From Ornithodoros turicata (Eukaryota > Arthropoda > Arachnida > Ixodida > Argasidae), in the NCBI RefSeq assembly GCF_037126465.1, contig NW_026999322.1, positions 124,001 to 188,000 of the forward strand: a stretch of 64,000 bases of DNA. The letters run 5' to 3'. Position 1 is the stretch's first letter. Each line of letters opens with the position of its first letter. Of this stretch, positions 52,465 through 63,617 are shown one piece after another. A model generated the notes under the pieces. The model made no database searches. It had not been told where the DNA came from and saw only the letters and a list, made by a program, of their open reading frames with translations. The position numbers were made by a program, and so were the translations under genes.

Positions 52465-54984
52465 TCACGACTGATACCTTACAGGGGGCACAACCACGCG
52501 GCCGCTGCGTGTAACATATCCGTCTAAATTGACACGTCTAGATGCTTGTGGCTCGATATGACACTCAGGTCTCGTCGCAACGAATTCCTGGGGCACGGGT
52601 GCGTTACCTGTCTCTTCTCCTGGGCTTCCTTGACGTTCAGTTGTTTCGATGTCGTAATCTTCCGCTGATGGTGGTGGCACGAGTGGGAAGGCTGGCCTTA
52701 TGTGGAAACGGTTGCGCCGATAATGTCTGCCCTCGCGTGACCTTATCGTGTAGGACCTAGCTCCTGGCCCCACACGTGTGATAACACCCGGGCACCAGCT
52801 GGTGTTACGTCGGTACCAGACATCTTGTTGAAGACGAAGAGGTTGAAGACGCTTTGACCTCATATCGCCATGGATGTGTTGACGTGTCTGCCGTTGCTGC
52901 AGTGCTTTTTGTGTGCCTTGGCAGTCAAACTGAGGCATCAAGTTCGACGGCAAAGTAGGCACTTTAGTTCTAAGCTTTCTCCCCATTAAAAGTTATGCTG
53001 GTGACTTGAGTCCATTGATGGGTGTACTTCTGTAATCCAATAGTGCTTCAGATAAGTCTTTACCGTCCTCAGCTGACTTGATCAACGAAGCTTTAATTGT
53101 CTGCACGGCACGTTCAGCTTGCCCATTTGAACGTGGATTATACGGAGAGCAGGGATTGAAGATAATGTCCCAATCTTTTAAAAAACACCGAAATTCAAAA
53201 GAATCAAAAGGCGGTCCATTATCACATATTACTATCTCTGGGACACCAAACCTTGCAAAGCATGTCTTGAGTGCGTCGACAAGTGCTCTCGCATGAAAGG
53301 ATTTCATTTGCTGAACGTCTACATATTTACTGAAGTAGTCAATGACTAAAAGATACGTGATGCCATTCAGATGAAAAAAGTCCATGCCAATTTGCTGCCA
53401 TGGTCGATGTGCTAGCTGTCTGTCAGCAAGAGGCTCATGCTGGTTGCTCCTTTGATGTCGTTGACAAATTGCGCAAGTTTTTATCATGTTGTCGATATCA
53501 TGGTTCATTGATGGCCAATACAGTGCTTCCCTAGCCCGGTTTTTACAAGACACTATTCCTCGGTGAGCGTCATGAAGGCGGTTTAAAGCATCATTCCGAC
53601 ACGATGATGGAAGAACAAGACGCTGACCTCTGCATAAAAACCCATCTGTAACGTACAGTTCGTCTCTTATATCGTAGAAGGGTCGAACCTCGGGTCGAAC
53701 TAGGAACCTGTGTTGTGGCCATCCGTTGTTGAGATGGAAAATAACGGCCTGCAGTGTTTCATCCTGAACAGTTGCGGCGCGTATCTCTAAAAACTTCGGC
53801 GTAGAAGCCGTTGCGAGGGTGCAAACTGTTATAGGATATGCGCCCTCGTTATCGTCGATCATCCCTGCCGGGTCAGGAGCGCGTGATAAGGCATCTGCTA
53901 TCGTTAGGTATTTCCCCGGAACATAGGTAAGAGTGACGTTGTAATCGTTGAGACGAAGCAGCAGCCTTTGTAATCTTGAGGACACCTTATCATACGGTTT
54001 TTCTTTTAAGCCGATGAGCGGTTTATGGTCCGTGTGTACTTCAACCGACCGGCCGAAGATATAGTAATGAAAATGCGTACATGCGAAAACAACAGCAAGC
54101 AACTCCTTCTCAATCTGCGCGTACGATTGCTGTGTTTCATTCAAAGCTGCGGACGCGTACGCAACAGGGCGACCATCTTGCATAAGTACTGTGCCGATGC
54201 CGTAAGAGCTCGCATCGGTAGACAACGTGACGGGCTTCGTTTTGTCGAAGTACGCCAGTACAGGCGCCTTCTTCAGGAGTTCTCTGATGTGATCAAACTG
54301 CTTAGTCTTATTTGCGTCCCAGAGCCACGGTACATCAGATTTTAGGAGTTCACGAAGCTCACTTGTCTCCTGCGACAGATGAGGCAGAAATTTTGCGAGG
54401 TACGTAACCATGCCAAGAAACCTCTGAAGCTCTGCCTTATTTGCTGGCAGCTTCATTGCCGAAATAGCCCGCACTTTATCTTCATCGGCGCAGATGCCTT
54501 GGTCAGTCAGAACGTGCCCAAAGTACTTCACACGAGGCTGAGCCAACTGAGTCTTTGATGGATTGAGTTTCAGATTATTATTTCTGGCTAAGGTGAGGAC
54601 TCTGCGAAGCTGTTCCTTATGCTGATCCGTAGTCTTTGCGGCCAGAAGTATAACATCGAAGTATGGACGAATGTCGTTATGCCCACGGAAGACATCGTCC
54701 ATAGCGCGTTGAAAAATTTCAGGTGCACTTGATAACCCAAATGGTAAGCGTAAAAATCTGTAACGCCCCCACGGCGTGGCAAAGGTGCACAAATAAGAGC
54801 TCTGTGTGTCCAACGGGATGTGCCAGAACGCATGATTAGCGTCAAACAAAGTGAACAGTTTACATTTGCTAAGATTTGCTAACATTTCTTCTTCCGTCGG
54901 AATTTTATAATATTCACGTTTGATGGCTGCATTGAGCTTTCGAGGATCCAAACAAATGCGAACAGTTCCGTTCTTCTTGGGCAC
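52465..54984 (-). pseudogene. pol: Gypsy pol: reverse transcriptase, RNase H, integrase
   Basis: RT begins near VVPKKNG. The usual YxDD catalytic box reads YFDVIL, so the second Asp is missing. RNase H shows TLSTDASSYGIG and HTDHKPL. The integrase has an HHCC finger (CAICQRHQ) and a DDE core (MDFFHL, CDNGPPF, NGQAERAVQ). A TAA at 52993-52995 separates the integrase tail (52986-52465, GRKLRTK onward). The frame is continuous with gag apart from these stops. Confidence 0.93.
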
Positions 54985-55044
54985 AACTACAATGGGGTGG
55001 ACCCAGTCTGTTGACTCCGTTACTTTTGTTATGACTCCATTACT

Positions 55045-56622
55045 TTAGATGGATTCCAGTTCTCGTTTGACACTGGCTTCCAAAGCCAACGGGATTTTCC
55101 GGGGAGCGGACACACTGGGAGTTACTCCCTCCTTTAACGATATGCTGTATGTTCCGGGCAAACAACCAATTCCCTGGAATACGTCAGGAAATTCCGCAAG
55201 AATAGACTGGAACTCTTCGTTGCTGCTAGTAGTCCTCTGCACTTGTCTAACTCGTTTCACCAGATTCAACTCCTCACAGGCTCGTTTCCCAAGAATTGCA
55301 CTCACGTTCATTCGTACTACAACAAATTCTAGCTGACAGTTCTTTCCATTAATGACACAGTTCAACTGGCATTTTCCAACAATAGGTAGAGGCTCTCCGC
55401 TAAATGTTTGCACCTTAATCTCTGTTGCCTCGATCACAGGTTTGCGGGAACAAGATTCAATAACGGTGTAGGGTAACACATTTACATCAGCACCAGTGTC
55501 AAGTTTAAATTCAATAGTGCGATCCTGAATTTGAACACTCTGTAGCCACTGAGATGAGCTTGAACGGGACAAGGTGTCAATAGTGAGCTCACCCAGTAGC
55601 GTTCCGTTGTCCGTGGTTATCCCATCCGGAGTAGCAGTGTCCAGCATATCGATGCGGCGCGCTCCTGGGAGCATCCTTTGGCGACACATTCTAGCGAAAT
55701 GTCCGAACTTTCCGCATGAAAGACAGTGCATTCCATATGCGGGGCAGTGCTGTGGACGATGACGCAAACCACACCGTGAACATGAAGCTGAATACTGTCT
55801 GCCGGAGGGCTGCAGAGGTGGGCGGTTCTGAAGAAGCTGATAAGGCTGCGACTGCAACCCAGGAATTTGCGATAAAGGACGAAAGCGGTCTTGTTTACCT
55901 AACTGGCGTTCACCTCCATGTGCGCGACCTTGATGCTGTGCGCTCCGTCCTTGTTGCCACTGTTGCTCATGTAATGCGCTGACCGATACTTCCGGGCCCA
56001 TATTGTCTATATCGCGCATATGTTTCTTGGATATTTCAGCTGCCTTGCAGAACTGTACAACCTTCTCCAGCGAAAGGTCACTTTCTCGAAGCAGACGTTC
56101 TCGAAGTGCCGGGTCCCTTATCCCCAGAATAATCCTGTCTCCGATCAGCCGACTTGTTTTGTCTCCAAAATCACACCTTTGCGCCTGCAGCTGAAGTTCC
56201 GTTACATATTCGTCGATAGATTGACCTTCCCGCTGGGCCATCATGTTGAAGACAGCCGTGGCATGCGTCACATTTTTGTACGGCAAATAAAGTTCGTCGA
56301 ACTTTCCCAGGATGTATTTCACGGAATCCGGGACACTTCTTTCCGTTGCGCCTTTTTTCGTCGAGACACTTTCTTCTGTTGTGTCTTTTTTCGCCGAGTC
56401 AGTTTCTTCTGTTGCTGGCTGAGGCGCAAAAGTCTTGTAGATATTTCTTGCCGTAGGCCCTAATGAATGAAGTAGCAAGGCGCGTCGAACGTTGTCTGGC
56501 TTATCGGAGTACTGGCAGGCGGCTTCGTATAACTGATAAGAAGTTTTCTATTCTTCCCACGCCTGAGCCGGATTATCAGTAGGGACGAAATGCGATGGTG
56601 GTTGCACAAAAATGTTAGCCAT
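55045..56622 (-). pseudogene. gag: Gypsy gag and aspartic protease
   Basis: Starts at ATG 56622 (MANIFVQPP), 50 bp after the primer-binding site. A TAG at about 56548-56550 interrupts it after 24 codons, where such Gag proteins normally have Trp after WEE. Two zinc-knuckle-like motifs (CSRCGLRHRPQHC and CLSCGKFGHFARMC) precede a protease with LDTGADVNVLP. A TAA at 55045-55047 ends the frame just before RT. Confidence 0.9.
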
Positions 56623-56672
56623 TTGTAAAAGGTCCAACTCACTTCCCCGCCAAAAATTCCTGTGTCCCGGAC

Positions 56673-56688
56673 CCCACTTCTGACACCA
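56673..56688 (-). other. Gypsy primer-binding site (tRNA-Leu type)
   Basis: TGGTGTCAGAAGTGGG directly follows the 5' LTR on the minus strand and complements the 3' end of animal tRNA-Leu (CAG type). Confidence 0.85.
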
Positions 56689-56872
56689 TGTTATGTTCTG
56701 TAGCAGACGTTGTCGTGACGTCGGCTTAACATCCTGTTTAATGATGCTGAACATGGATTGCACAGTCCTTTTAAACAGATTTCCCAGGAATGGCAATGAC
56801 ACTGAAAAGCGACACCAAGAAAGGGCGCCACAAGCCCATATGAAGAGGGCGCCACCTACAACATACATAACA
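56689..56872 (-). repeat. 5' LTR of gypsy
   Basis: 184 bp, two differences from the other LTR. Followed by AGAGG at 56873-56877. Confidence 0.93.
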
Positions 56873-59800
56873 AGAGGCAGGTTCCTTTCCTTTGTAGAGA
56901 TGCACTTGGTGCGCACAGTCTCAAAAACCTATTGAATGCTGTCACGCACTGTCCTCCATGCAACTCTATCATCATCTCTAGAAGGGTTGTTGTTCTTGTT
57001 CCAATGTGCGAACACGGTGTTGCTTCACACCACATCTGCAGTTTCACTTCCAATCGCAGTCCAAGCATGCAGAAAACATCAGTTACTATAGCGTACGCTC
57101 TGACTCAATCAGTTTCATGATTTCAACAAGAATGCTTGAGGTTTCTGACAGAAAGGTCAAGTTAGCATACAGTACTGCAGAGTCTGCCAACATCAGGTTC
57201 CGAATTTTTCCCACTTTTTTGCCTTTGAGGGAAGTCGAGCTCATCAGTTGCTTGAGTAATTTCCTTCTTTGGTGCAAAGCCGAGAAGCCTGAGAAGGTCA
57301 TTTACGGTGGCTATCGGTGCAAAATCCGTTTCCACCGAACACGAGAAAATTTTTCCAGCGTACGTTTATTGGTGCTTTTTTGTGACTACCGAAAACCGGA
57401 AACCCTACTTATTGGCTATAGATAAACATTTTTTCGGAATCAAATCCCTCGAGTGGTTACTGATTAGGAAAGAGAAGCGTTTGCGAGCGTGCACGCGCTC
57501 TTTCGTGAAGGAAGAGAGCATGGCGAAACATAGTCGCCTGTGCGTGGACGTAAACGAAATCCTATTGGAATTTTGAGAACCTGGAAAAAATCTGTAGAAT
57601 TTACTAAAATACAGTACATGCAGCAGAACAACTACGTCGTCGCGTTGGACACGGAGAGCGTACTCGCCCTCAGTGGTGTTGGCATGCAGCGTCACATCAC
57701 CTCTAGCTTCTGCGCACCCACGACTCGAAGGGGATGCGCATCAGGATGCACCACGGTGAAGATTCCGCGAGGCAGCGCGTGAAAGCTTTGACGGAAATGC
57801 GGGACGAGATGATTGCCCTGAACCCCTGCCCGGCGCAGTGGTGCTGAATGATAAGCAACGGCCCCAGCACAGAGTTGCCACCCACTGTGCGTACTGTAGG
57901 AGGGAGTTTGCACAAGATCTACCCCATGTCCAGCATCACGACCATTCCAAGCGTTGTACTGCTGGCAAGACAAATTACATCGCGACGCTGTGCAACCCCT
58001 GTAACGTGGCGTGCACGACGAGAGAAAGACTGCCCATCATGGTGTACAATCTGGCCTACTATTTGGCTGGACTGCTGCGGGTGTTTCACCTTCTTGGGTG
58101 GAAGAGAGCTCCCTTCATTGTTGTCAGTTTCATGGAAAAAATCGATCGTTCGAAATTGGCACGTTCGTATTCAGAGACACCATGCAGTGCCTCGATTCGT
58201 CGCTGGGAGAGCTCGTGGAAACCGTCATATCTATGGGGCGCAGAGGCATTCCAATGCCTGAAGCAGGTATAAGAGGCCGACTATGAAATTTTGCTTCATT
58301 AGCTCTTTCGCGGTGTACAGCCAGCTTTAAGTGGATATAAGCCACGAAGACTACCACTACGCGCTGCACGTATTTGAACGTTTTGGATGCTCGAACCCTA
58401 GGGATTATAATGCATTGTACCTGAAAACGGATGCCCTATTACATGCTGACATAATGCAGCACTTCCGACGCCTGTGCTACTACACGCGCGGGTTGGAACC
58501 ACTTGATTGCGTTTCTCTGGCATCCTATTCGTGGCAATGCGCCCTAAATGACAAGCAGGCAAAATTGGAATTGATCATCAACGACAACCCTCTGTGGAGT
58601 GGCTATGATCCCCATAAAGAGGAGGTGTACATATCATACATAGATTGCAACATTCTTTACGGAGTCAGTATGATGAGCCACCTCCCCGTCAGCAATTTCG
58701 AATGGGTCGACGATTTTGGCTCTATGGATTTTATGCATCGTGACTACGGATTCGGACGTCGGGTATGTGTACGTCTGCGACATGGAGTATCCAAAATCTA
58801 TCCACGCGCTGACGCGGTACTTCCCCCTGGCTCCCGAGAAGGCGGTCGTCCCAATGAATGGCTCTCGCCCTTCCAGCAAGGGCTCCTCGAAGAGTGAATG
58901 TATCAGCCAGTGAACAGCAAAAAGCTGCCGCTCACATGCAAGGACAAGGTCAAGTACGTGGTTCATTACGCGCTCCTCGCGCTCTATTGTAGCTTGGGCA
59001 TGAGGGTGACGAAAATTCACCGAATTCGAAAATTTCGTCAGGCACCATTCCTGCGCTCCTACATCGACAACAATGTTGCCAGATGCATTGCCTCGGGCAC
59101 GATGTTCGAAAAAAATTTCCATAAAATCGCAAATAAAGTGGTCTTCAGGAGAATTCTGCTAAATAAATTTAATATGCGGGATATTCAGGTAGCCTTCGAT
59201 CAGGAGACGGCGAGTCGACTCGGGAGTAGGGCGGAATGTGTGTAAATGGCAGTTTTATCCCCCGATTACGTCATGTACGAAATGCGCAAAAGAAAAGTGC
59301 GACACGATTTCGCCCTGCAGATTGGCTTCACGATTTCAGAACCCAGTAAGTTAGCCATGTACTCGTTCTACTACGAAACCCTGCTGAGTTAGCTCACTTC
59401 TTTTGAGTTACCTCACTTGTCCGGAGATTACCTGCTACTTTGCCGCGGATTCTCTGATCCTCGGTCTATTCAGCAAGGACTACGAAGATCAGTTACGAGC
59501 GATCGCCGAGGCCCATTTAGATTTTTCTTCCTTCGATCGGGATCATCCACTGTAGAGCGAGAGGAATCGTGGTAGGCTTGGCGCGTACAAAAGTGAAACG
59601 GGTAGCATACCTATTGAGGAAGTAATATGCTTGAAAGGCAAAATGTATTCCATCAAATTAGCCGGGGGAAAAGAGATAGCAAGAGCAAAAGGCGTGAGAA
59701 AGAACATTGTGCGCAAACACCTCCTCCGTGATACGTACCACGATACCCTATTCAGGCCCACTACCATATCACACGAACAGGTGTCAATAGTGGGAAAGAA

Positions 59801-60022
59801 ACAGTGTATGTACACCATCAGAAATGTGAGAAGAAGTCTGATGGCGTACAACGACAAACAATACCTCTACAATGATCTGGACTCCTTCCCGTACGGAAGC
59901 TGCGAATATGTCCAGCTCGAGTGGATGACATAGAGAGCGGCATTTCACCTGGTGTTCTTTCCACCTCAGATAAGGCAGAAGATGAGAAGGAGTAGCGTCA
60001 TTTGGACTGCGGCACTGGAAGG

Positions 60023-60430
60023 ATGTGGTACCTCATTCTCTTGTTGCTCGTCTCGTGCGCTGGACGTGGGCAACTGTACTGCGAGCATCAAGCTGGAGAA
60101 GGATATGCACACGTACGCGCACGAATGCCCAGGCAAGATCTTGGCCATCAGAGAGTGGCACATGCTACCTATGCGGCCCGGCATTAACCTGGACAGGAAC
60201 GCTACTAAATCGCTGCACACGTGCCTTCACTCGCTGGACGTGAGCGACAGCTACGAAGATATCCAGTGCATGTGGAAGTGCGAACTCACAGGGGACGAAA
60301 TTTTTCTCAGCCGCTGTCCAGCAGACGTCTACATGATCTATCAGTTCCGCAGAACCACGTCCAGCATCGAAGGAATCAATCTCTCCAAGACTGCCATGCT
60401 TTTTCTCAAACATGTACTCAATAAATGTTC
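60023..60430 (+). pseudogene. Secreted duplicated-domain protein, broken copy (element 3 right arm)
   Basis: Signal peptide MWYLILLLLVSCA, then a frame break at about 60060. The rest is open and shows both half-domains (CPGKILAIRE with GINLDRNA; CPADVYMIYQ with GINLSKTA). The final stop is lost by a C/T-type change after LNK. Confidence 0.87.
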
Positions 60431-60439
60431 AAATGTATT

Positions 60440-60955
60440 TTGTTCCTGTCTGTCTGAGATAAAGTTGCAGTGGAGTCGCTGCCGAGCGCGCCATCTGGTG
60501 AACACTAACGAAGGCTATGTTCAGTAGGCTTAGAACGGGCCAATCGGTAGGCTTAGATTGGGGACGGCCAATCAGAGGGCTTAGAAAATCTGGAAACTGT
60601 GGAGAGTGAGTAGGCTTAGAATGTACCAATTAGCGGAGCCTTTTAATTAGCATAAATGGTCGGAGCTGAGCTAATCGATTCGCATGCACCAATCAGCGGG
60701 AAGTGGGCAGAGTCAAGTAATTAGCATAAAGGGGCGGAGCTACGGTCAACCAATCAATGATCAGTAGGCTTAGCATGGGCCAATCAACGTGAAGTGGAGG
60801 AGCTAATGGCGGCCAATCACATGGCTTAGAATTGGGTGGAATTTGGAATTTGCTGGAACTGGAATTTGCCTTGGAATAGGATTAAAATTGGATTAGAACA
60901 GCCTTCTCTTGGATTAGAGAAAATTCTTGGTTGTTAGCCTCTATTCTATACTACT
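60440..60955 (-). repeat. Right TIR of element 3 (CCAAT-box array)
   Basis: About 515 bp with repeated CCAATCA, GGCGGAGC and AATTAGCATAAA motifs; shorter and more diverged than the TIRs of elements 1 and 2. Confidence 0.8.
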
Positions 60956-60961
60956 AACAAC
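60956..60961. repeat. Target-site duplication, right of element 3
   Basis: AACAAC; partner AACAAT at 39756-39761. Confidence 0.7.
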
Positions 60962-61341
60962 ACGGGTAATTTGGGCTTCATCGATTAGGGTTTCCAATTG
61001 GGCCACACAGCCGGAAAGCATCTTATATATCAACACATATTTAATTCAATCCTGGTGCGGAAGTTGCGTGCTCAATTTATTTCTGTTTTTATTTCGCCTA
61101 AGCCCCGCAAGAAAGTGGGGCTACGAGCGGCGTTACTGACGTGGCAAGAGTGAGACAGGGGAGGAAACAGAATTGACGGACAAGGGCGGTAGTGTGCATC
61201 CTGGGCCGACTTGATGAGGTGCAGTGCCGACGTTTGTCTGTATAATGTGCAGCAAAATCCACGAAACGCCTCGGAGAGCGCAGTGGGTGCCTTTATTCGA
61301 ACCAGCATCACATCTCAGCGCGTTTGTGTTGTTAATATATA
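60962..61341. other. Host spacer
   Basis: No recognised gene or repeat. Confidence 0.5.
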
Positions 61342-61343
61342 TA

Positions 61344-62066
61344 CAGTCAACCCTCGATTTATGAATGCCCTTAGTTTCTCAAAAAATCGTTTATAAATCG
61401 AGGTGCAAGGTGCGCGGAAGCGAAATGGGCTGAAATACTGCGGGAAGTGCACGAGACTACGTTTGTTCATCAAAATACTCCGAAATTGTGGTCTGCACCA
61501 TATATCAGGCTGTATTTCTCTTCTTCGGAATAGAGCATCCAAGTCTGGCACTTGACTCGTCCGGCTGGTCCTCGAAGCACTGTATCGTACTGTGAATGTG
61601 ACTACAAGCTGAGCGAGCTAACACAGCTTCGGAACAATACTGCTAGTTATTTTTTACCGTCATTATGATCACCCAGAACACCATGATTTGGCAACTGCAC
61701 TAGTGCACCATCATCAAACAGCTCACATACGTGTTCAGCGTTAGCACAGCAAATGCACTGCCCTGTTCCCACTCTCTAATTCTTGTGGCAGCGGGACACT
61801 GCATGTGTGCTTGACCTTTATTCTGCGTTAATTTTGCTACTTGACGCGATCCCAGTACTTCTGTGTGCGTCAACAACCCCGTTCATAAATCGAGGTCAGA
61901 ACGCACATGTTGTTACGATACGTTCCCTGAGAATCGGCTCACAGTGCAGATATCAAAGTTTCATAAACCGAGGGAGAAATACATGGAAAAAGTTTGATTT
62001 CTCGTGACGCCGTTCATAAATCGAGAGAATTCGTAAATTGAGGGTTCATAAAACGAGTGTTGACTG
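61344..62066. mobile_element. Non-autonomous pogo/Tc1-mariner-like element
   Basis: Termini CAGTCAACCCTCGATTTATGA and its inverse ending GTTGACTG, flanked by TA. Internal TTCATAAATCGAG motifs repeat several times near the right end. No transposase ORF. Confidence 0.82.
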
Positions 62067-62075
62067 TATTTACAC

Positions 62076-62299
62076 ATAGTGAACGTCCAGATAAACCGGA
62101 GACAGAAGATGAAAGTATGGGAAGTAACAAAAAAAGGGGTTTATTAAATGTTAAAAACGTACTTTGGCGGGCAATGACTACGTACGGCGGAAGCTCCGCC
62201 TTCCTCAGGACGAATAGCTATTTTGTCCTGTAGAACGCCCTTTTTTGTTACTTCCCCTAATTTCGACTTCTGTCTCCGATTTATCTGAACGTTCACTAT
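62076..62299. mobile_element. 224 bp MITE with long TIRs
   Basis: TIRs begin ATAGTGAACGT and extend through CCGGAGACAGAAG to GGGAAGTAACAAAAAA. The central GGCGGAAGCTCCGCC is a palindrome. Two fragments of the family lie at 30385-30790. Confidence 0.8.
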
Positions 62300-62344
62300 C
62301 ATTACGTAGCCGTCCGACCCAACTTCAACATTTCAAGAGATATA

Positions 62345-63039
62345 CAGGGTGTCCACGCAAAGTGTGAACAGATTTTAAAAAAAGATATATAACACTTTTT
62401 CCAAGATGAAATCAATTGCAATATAGCATATGCTAGAGGGCACTCCCTAGCAGGGCATTAGCAAAGTCCAAAAGCAATGTCTTAATTAACTTTCATTAAT
62501 TAACTTTTTAATTATAAAAGCTACAAAGTTGTCCCAATGAGAACATCTGTTCCTTTCGGTCACCTGATACCGTAACCGTTTTCAGAACAAAAATCCTTTC
62601 GATAGATCGCCCGCAAAAAATTCGTGAAGGAACACCATTTTTTTTCTTTATTTTGTTCATTGCGCTTCTTAGAAGACGCGTCTTTCATTCACCCCCAATG
62701 TGCGCCGTTGGTGTTTGGTGCGCCGTTGAATACCCGAAACTTTGAAGCCTCAATTTCAGGACTTTTTTGGGGCAGTTCCAATTGCAATATCGAGCGGATT
62801 TCTTGGTGGATCTGACTAAGTTCGCTACGGGCTCTCTAATTCTGTAAAAGAAACGTTAGGTTGACTTGGGAAATTTTGGAGTTCAATTAAAGAAATTTGA
62901 TTTCTTTTAATTAAAATCAAATGCAAATATTTTTGCGAGGTGGCAAATTCAGTTGCCACACAAATGCCGTTTACCTCGTATTTTTCCGTCCCCCCGTTTT
63001 TTTATAAAGTCCGAATGACACGTTTTTTGAAACACCCTA
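62345..63039. mobile_element. Mariner-like MITE
   Basis: Starts CAGGGTGTCCACGCAAAG and ends with the inverse TTGAAACACCCTA; flanked by TA. No ORF. Confidence 0.6.
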
Positions 63040-63241
63040 TATATACATGCATCATGAAAAGTACATATATATGTGTGTGTTTACAAGTCAAGCGAGGCAC
63101 AATCCCAGGTGTGAATGGCCGTTTCGAGCTTGTTGGATCTCATCGGCACAGCGTAGTGATGTGACACGCTTTTGGGTCGGCACAAACATTGTGTCTCTGC
63201 AAACCGACATCACCGACATCAGACATCAGTGTTGCAGGGTG

Positions 63242-63583
63242 AAGGGCCAGCTGTCACTTGGCGACGCCCGACGCGGCGTCGTAAGCGGGCGGCGGAATTA
63301 GAGGCGCATTTCCGCCGCCCCGTCAGTCCGCATGATTTTCATGTTCCCACCACAGTGGCATTCCGTGGTCCGAAGCAGACGAAAAATCAGGAGGCGTGGC
63401 CTTCCTGTGCCACCTAATTGGTCGCCAGCTGTCGTTCTCGGCAGCTCTCGCCGACGTCGTGAACGAAGTTCGGCAGTCTTTTTGGCTCGACGTCTCTCCT
63501 CTCCCGACTCCGGATATTCGCGTCTATCACCGCCGCCCGCTCACGACGGCGCGTCGGGCGTCGCCAAGTGAGAACTGGCCCTT
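63242..63583. mobile_element. GC-rich MITE with about 53 bp TIRs
   Basis: AAGGGCCAGCTGTCACTTGG and GGCGTCGTAAGCGGGCGGCGG at the left return inverted at the right. No clear target duplication. Confidence 0.7.
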
Positions 63584-63617
63584 AGCAACACCTCTGAGAC
63601 CTCAGTGCAAAGCCAGT

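Larger units (their letters stand above)
51890..56872 (-). mobile_element. Ty3/gypsy LTR retrotransposon
   Basis: 4,983 bp, with 184 bp LTRs starting TGTTATG and ending CATAACA, a perfect 5 bp duplication, a tRNA-Leu-type primer site and gag-pol in one frame on the minus strand. The LTRs differ at only two positions that I can find, so it is young. Even so, the coding frame has several stops and a damaged RT motif. Confidence 0.96.
51395..57407. mobile_element. DNA transposon in PolB, 8 bp TSD, itself split by gypsy
   Basis: TIRs TAGGTCATCCGGTTTTCGGT and, inverted, TAGGGTTTCCGGTTTTCGGT; flanks CTTATTGG at 51387-51394 and 57408-57415. Without the gypsy element it is about 1.0 kb. The minus strand carries open stretches (57301-57086, 57068-56873 and 51884-51758); the frame before and after the gypsy insertion continues cleanly across the AGAGG duplication, so gypsy landed in a coding-like frame. 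I do not recognise the product. The 8 bp duplication fits hAT, P or Merlin families. Confidence 0.8.
50528..59933 (+). pseudogene. Protein-primed family-B DNA polymerase, split by a transposon (element 3)
   Basis: Homologous to 13123-16679 in two blocks, 50528-51394 and 57408-59933, joined across the 8 bp duplication CTTATTGG. There are many stops and frameshifts (for example near 50870, 51145, 57573, 57780 and 58270). The Exo I LDTES, the Cys/His insertion and the SYIDCN motif A region can be recognised; motif C is degraded (frame changes near 59440). Non-functional. Confidence 0.9.
39762..60955 (+). mobile_element. Polinton element 3: decayed, double-ended, with nested insertions
   Basis: Bounded by the same AGTAGTATAG / CTATACTACT termini and a nearly matching 6 bp duplication. 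The rightward gene set ATPase to secreted protein (43003-60430) is in the opposite orientation to elements 1 and 2. To its left, instead of an ATPase-end TIR, lies an inverted copy of the other end: TIR, secreted gene and the C-terminal half of PolB (39762-42752). Inserted DNA: 46368-47020 (TTAA target), 49221-50238 (CACTA-like), 51395-57407 (8 bp target), the last containing a gypsy element. Every gene carries lesions, so this copy is older than elements 1 and 2. Confidence 0.88.

Noticed and set aside
63242..63583. GC-rich open frames near 63300 as a host gene
   Set aside because: They lie in the inverted repeats of a MITE and have no recognisable domain.
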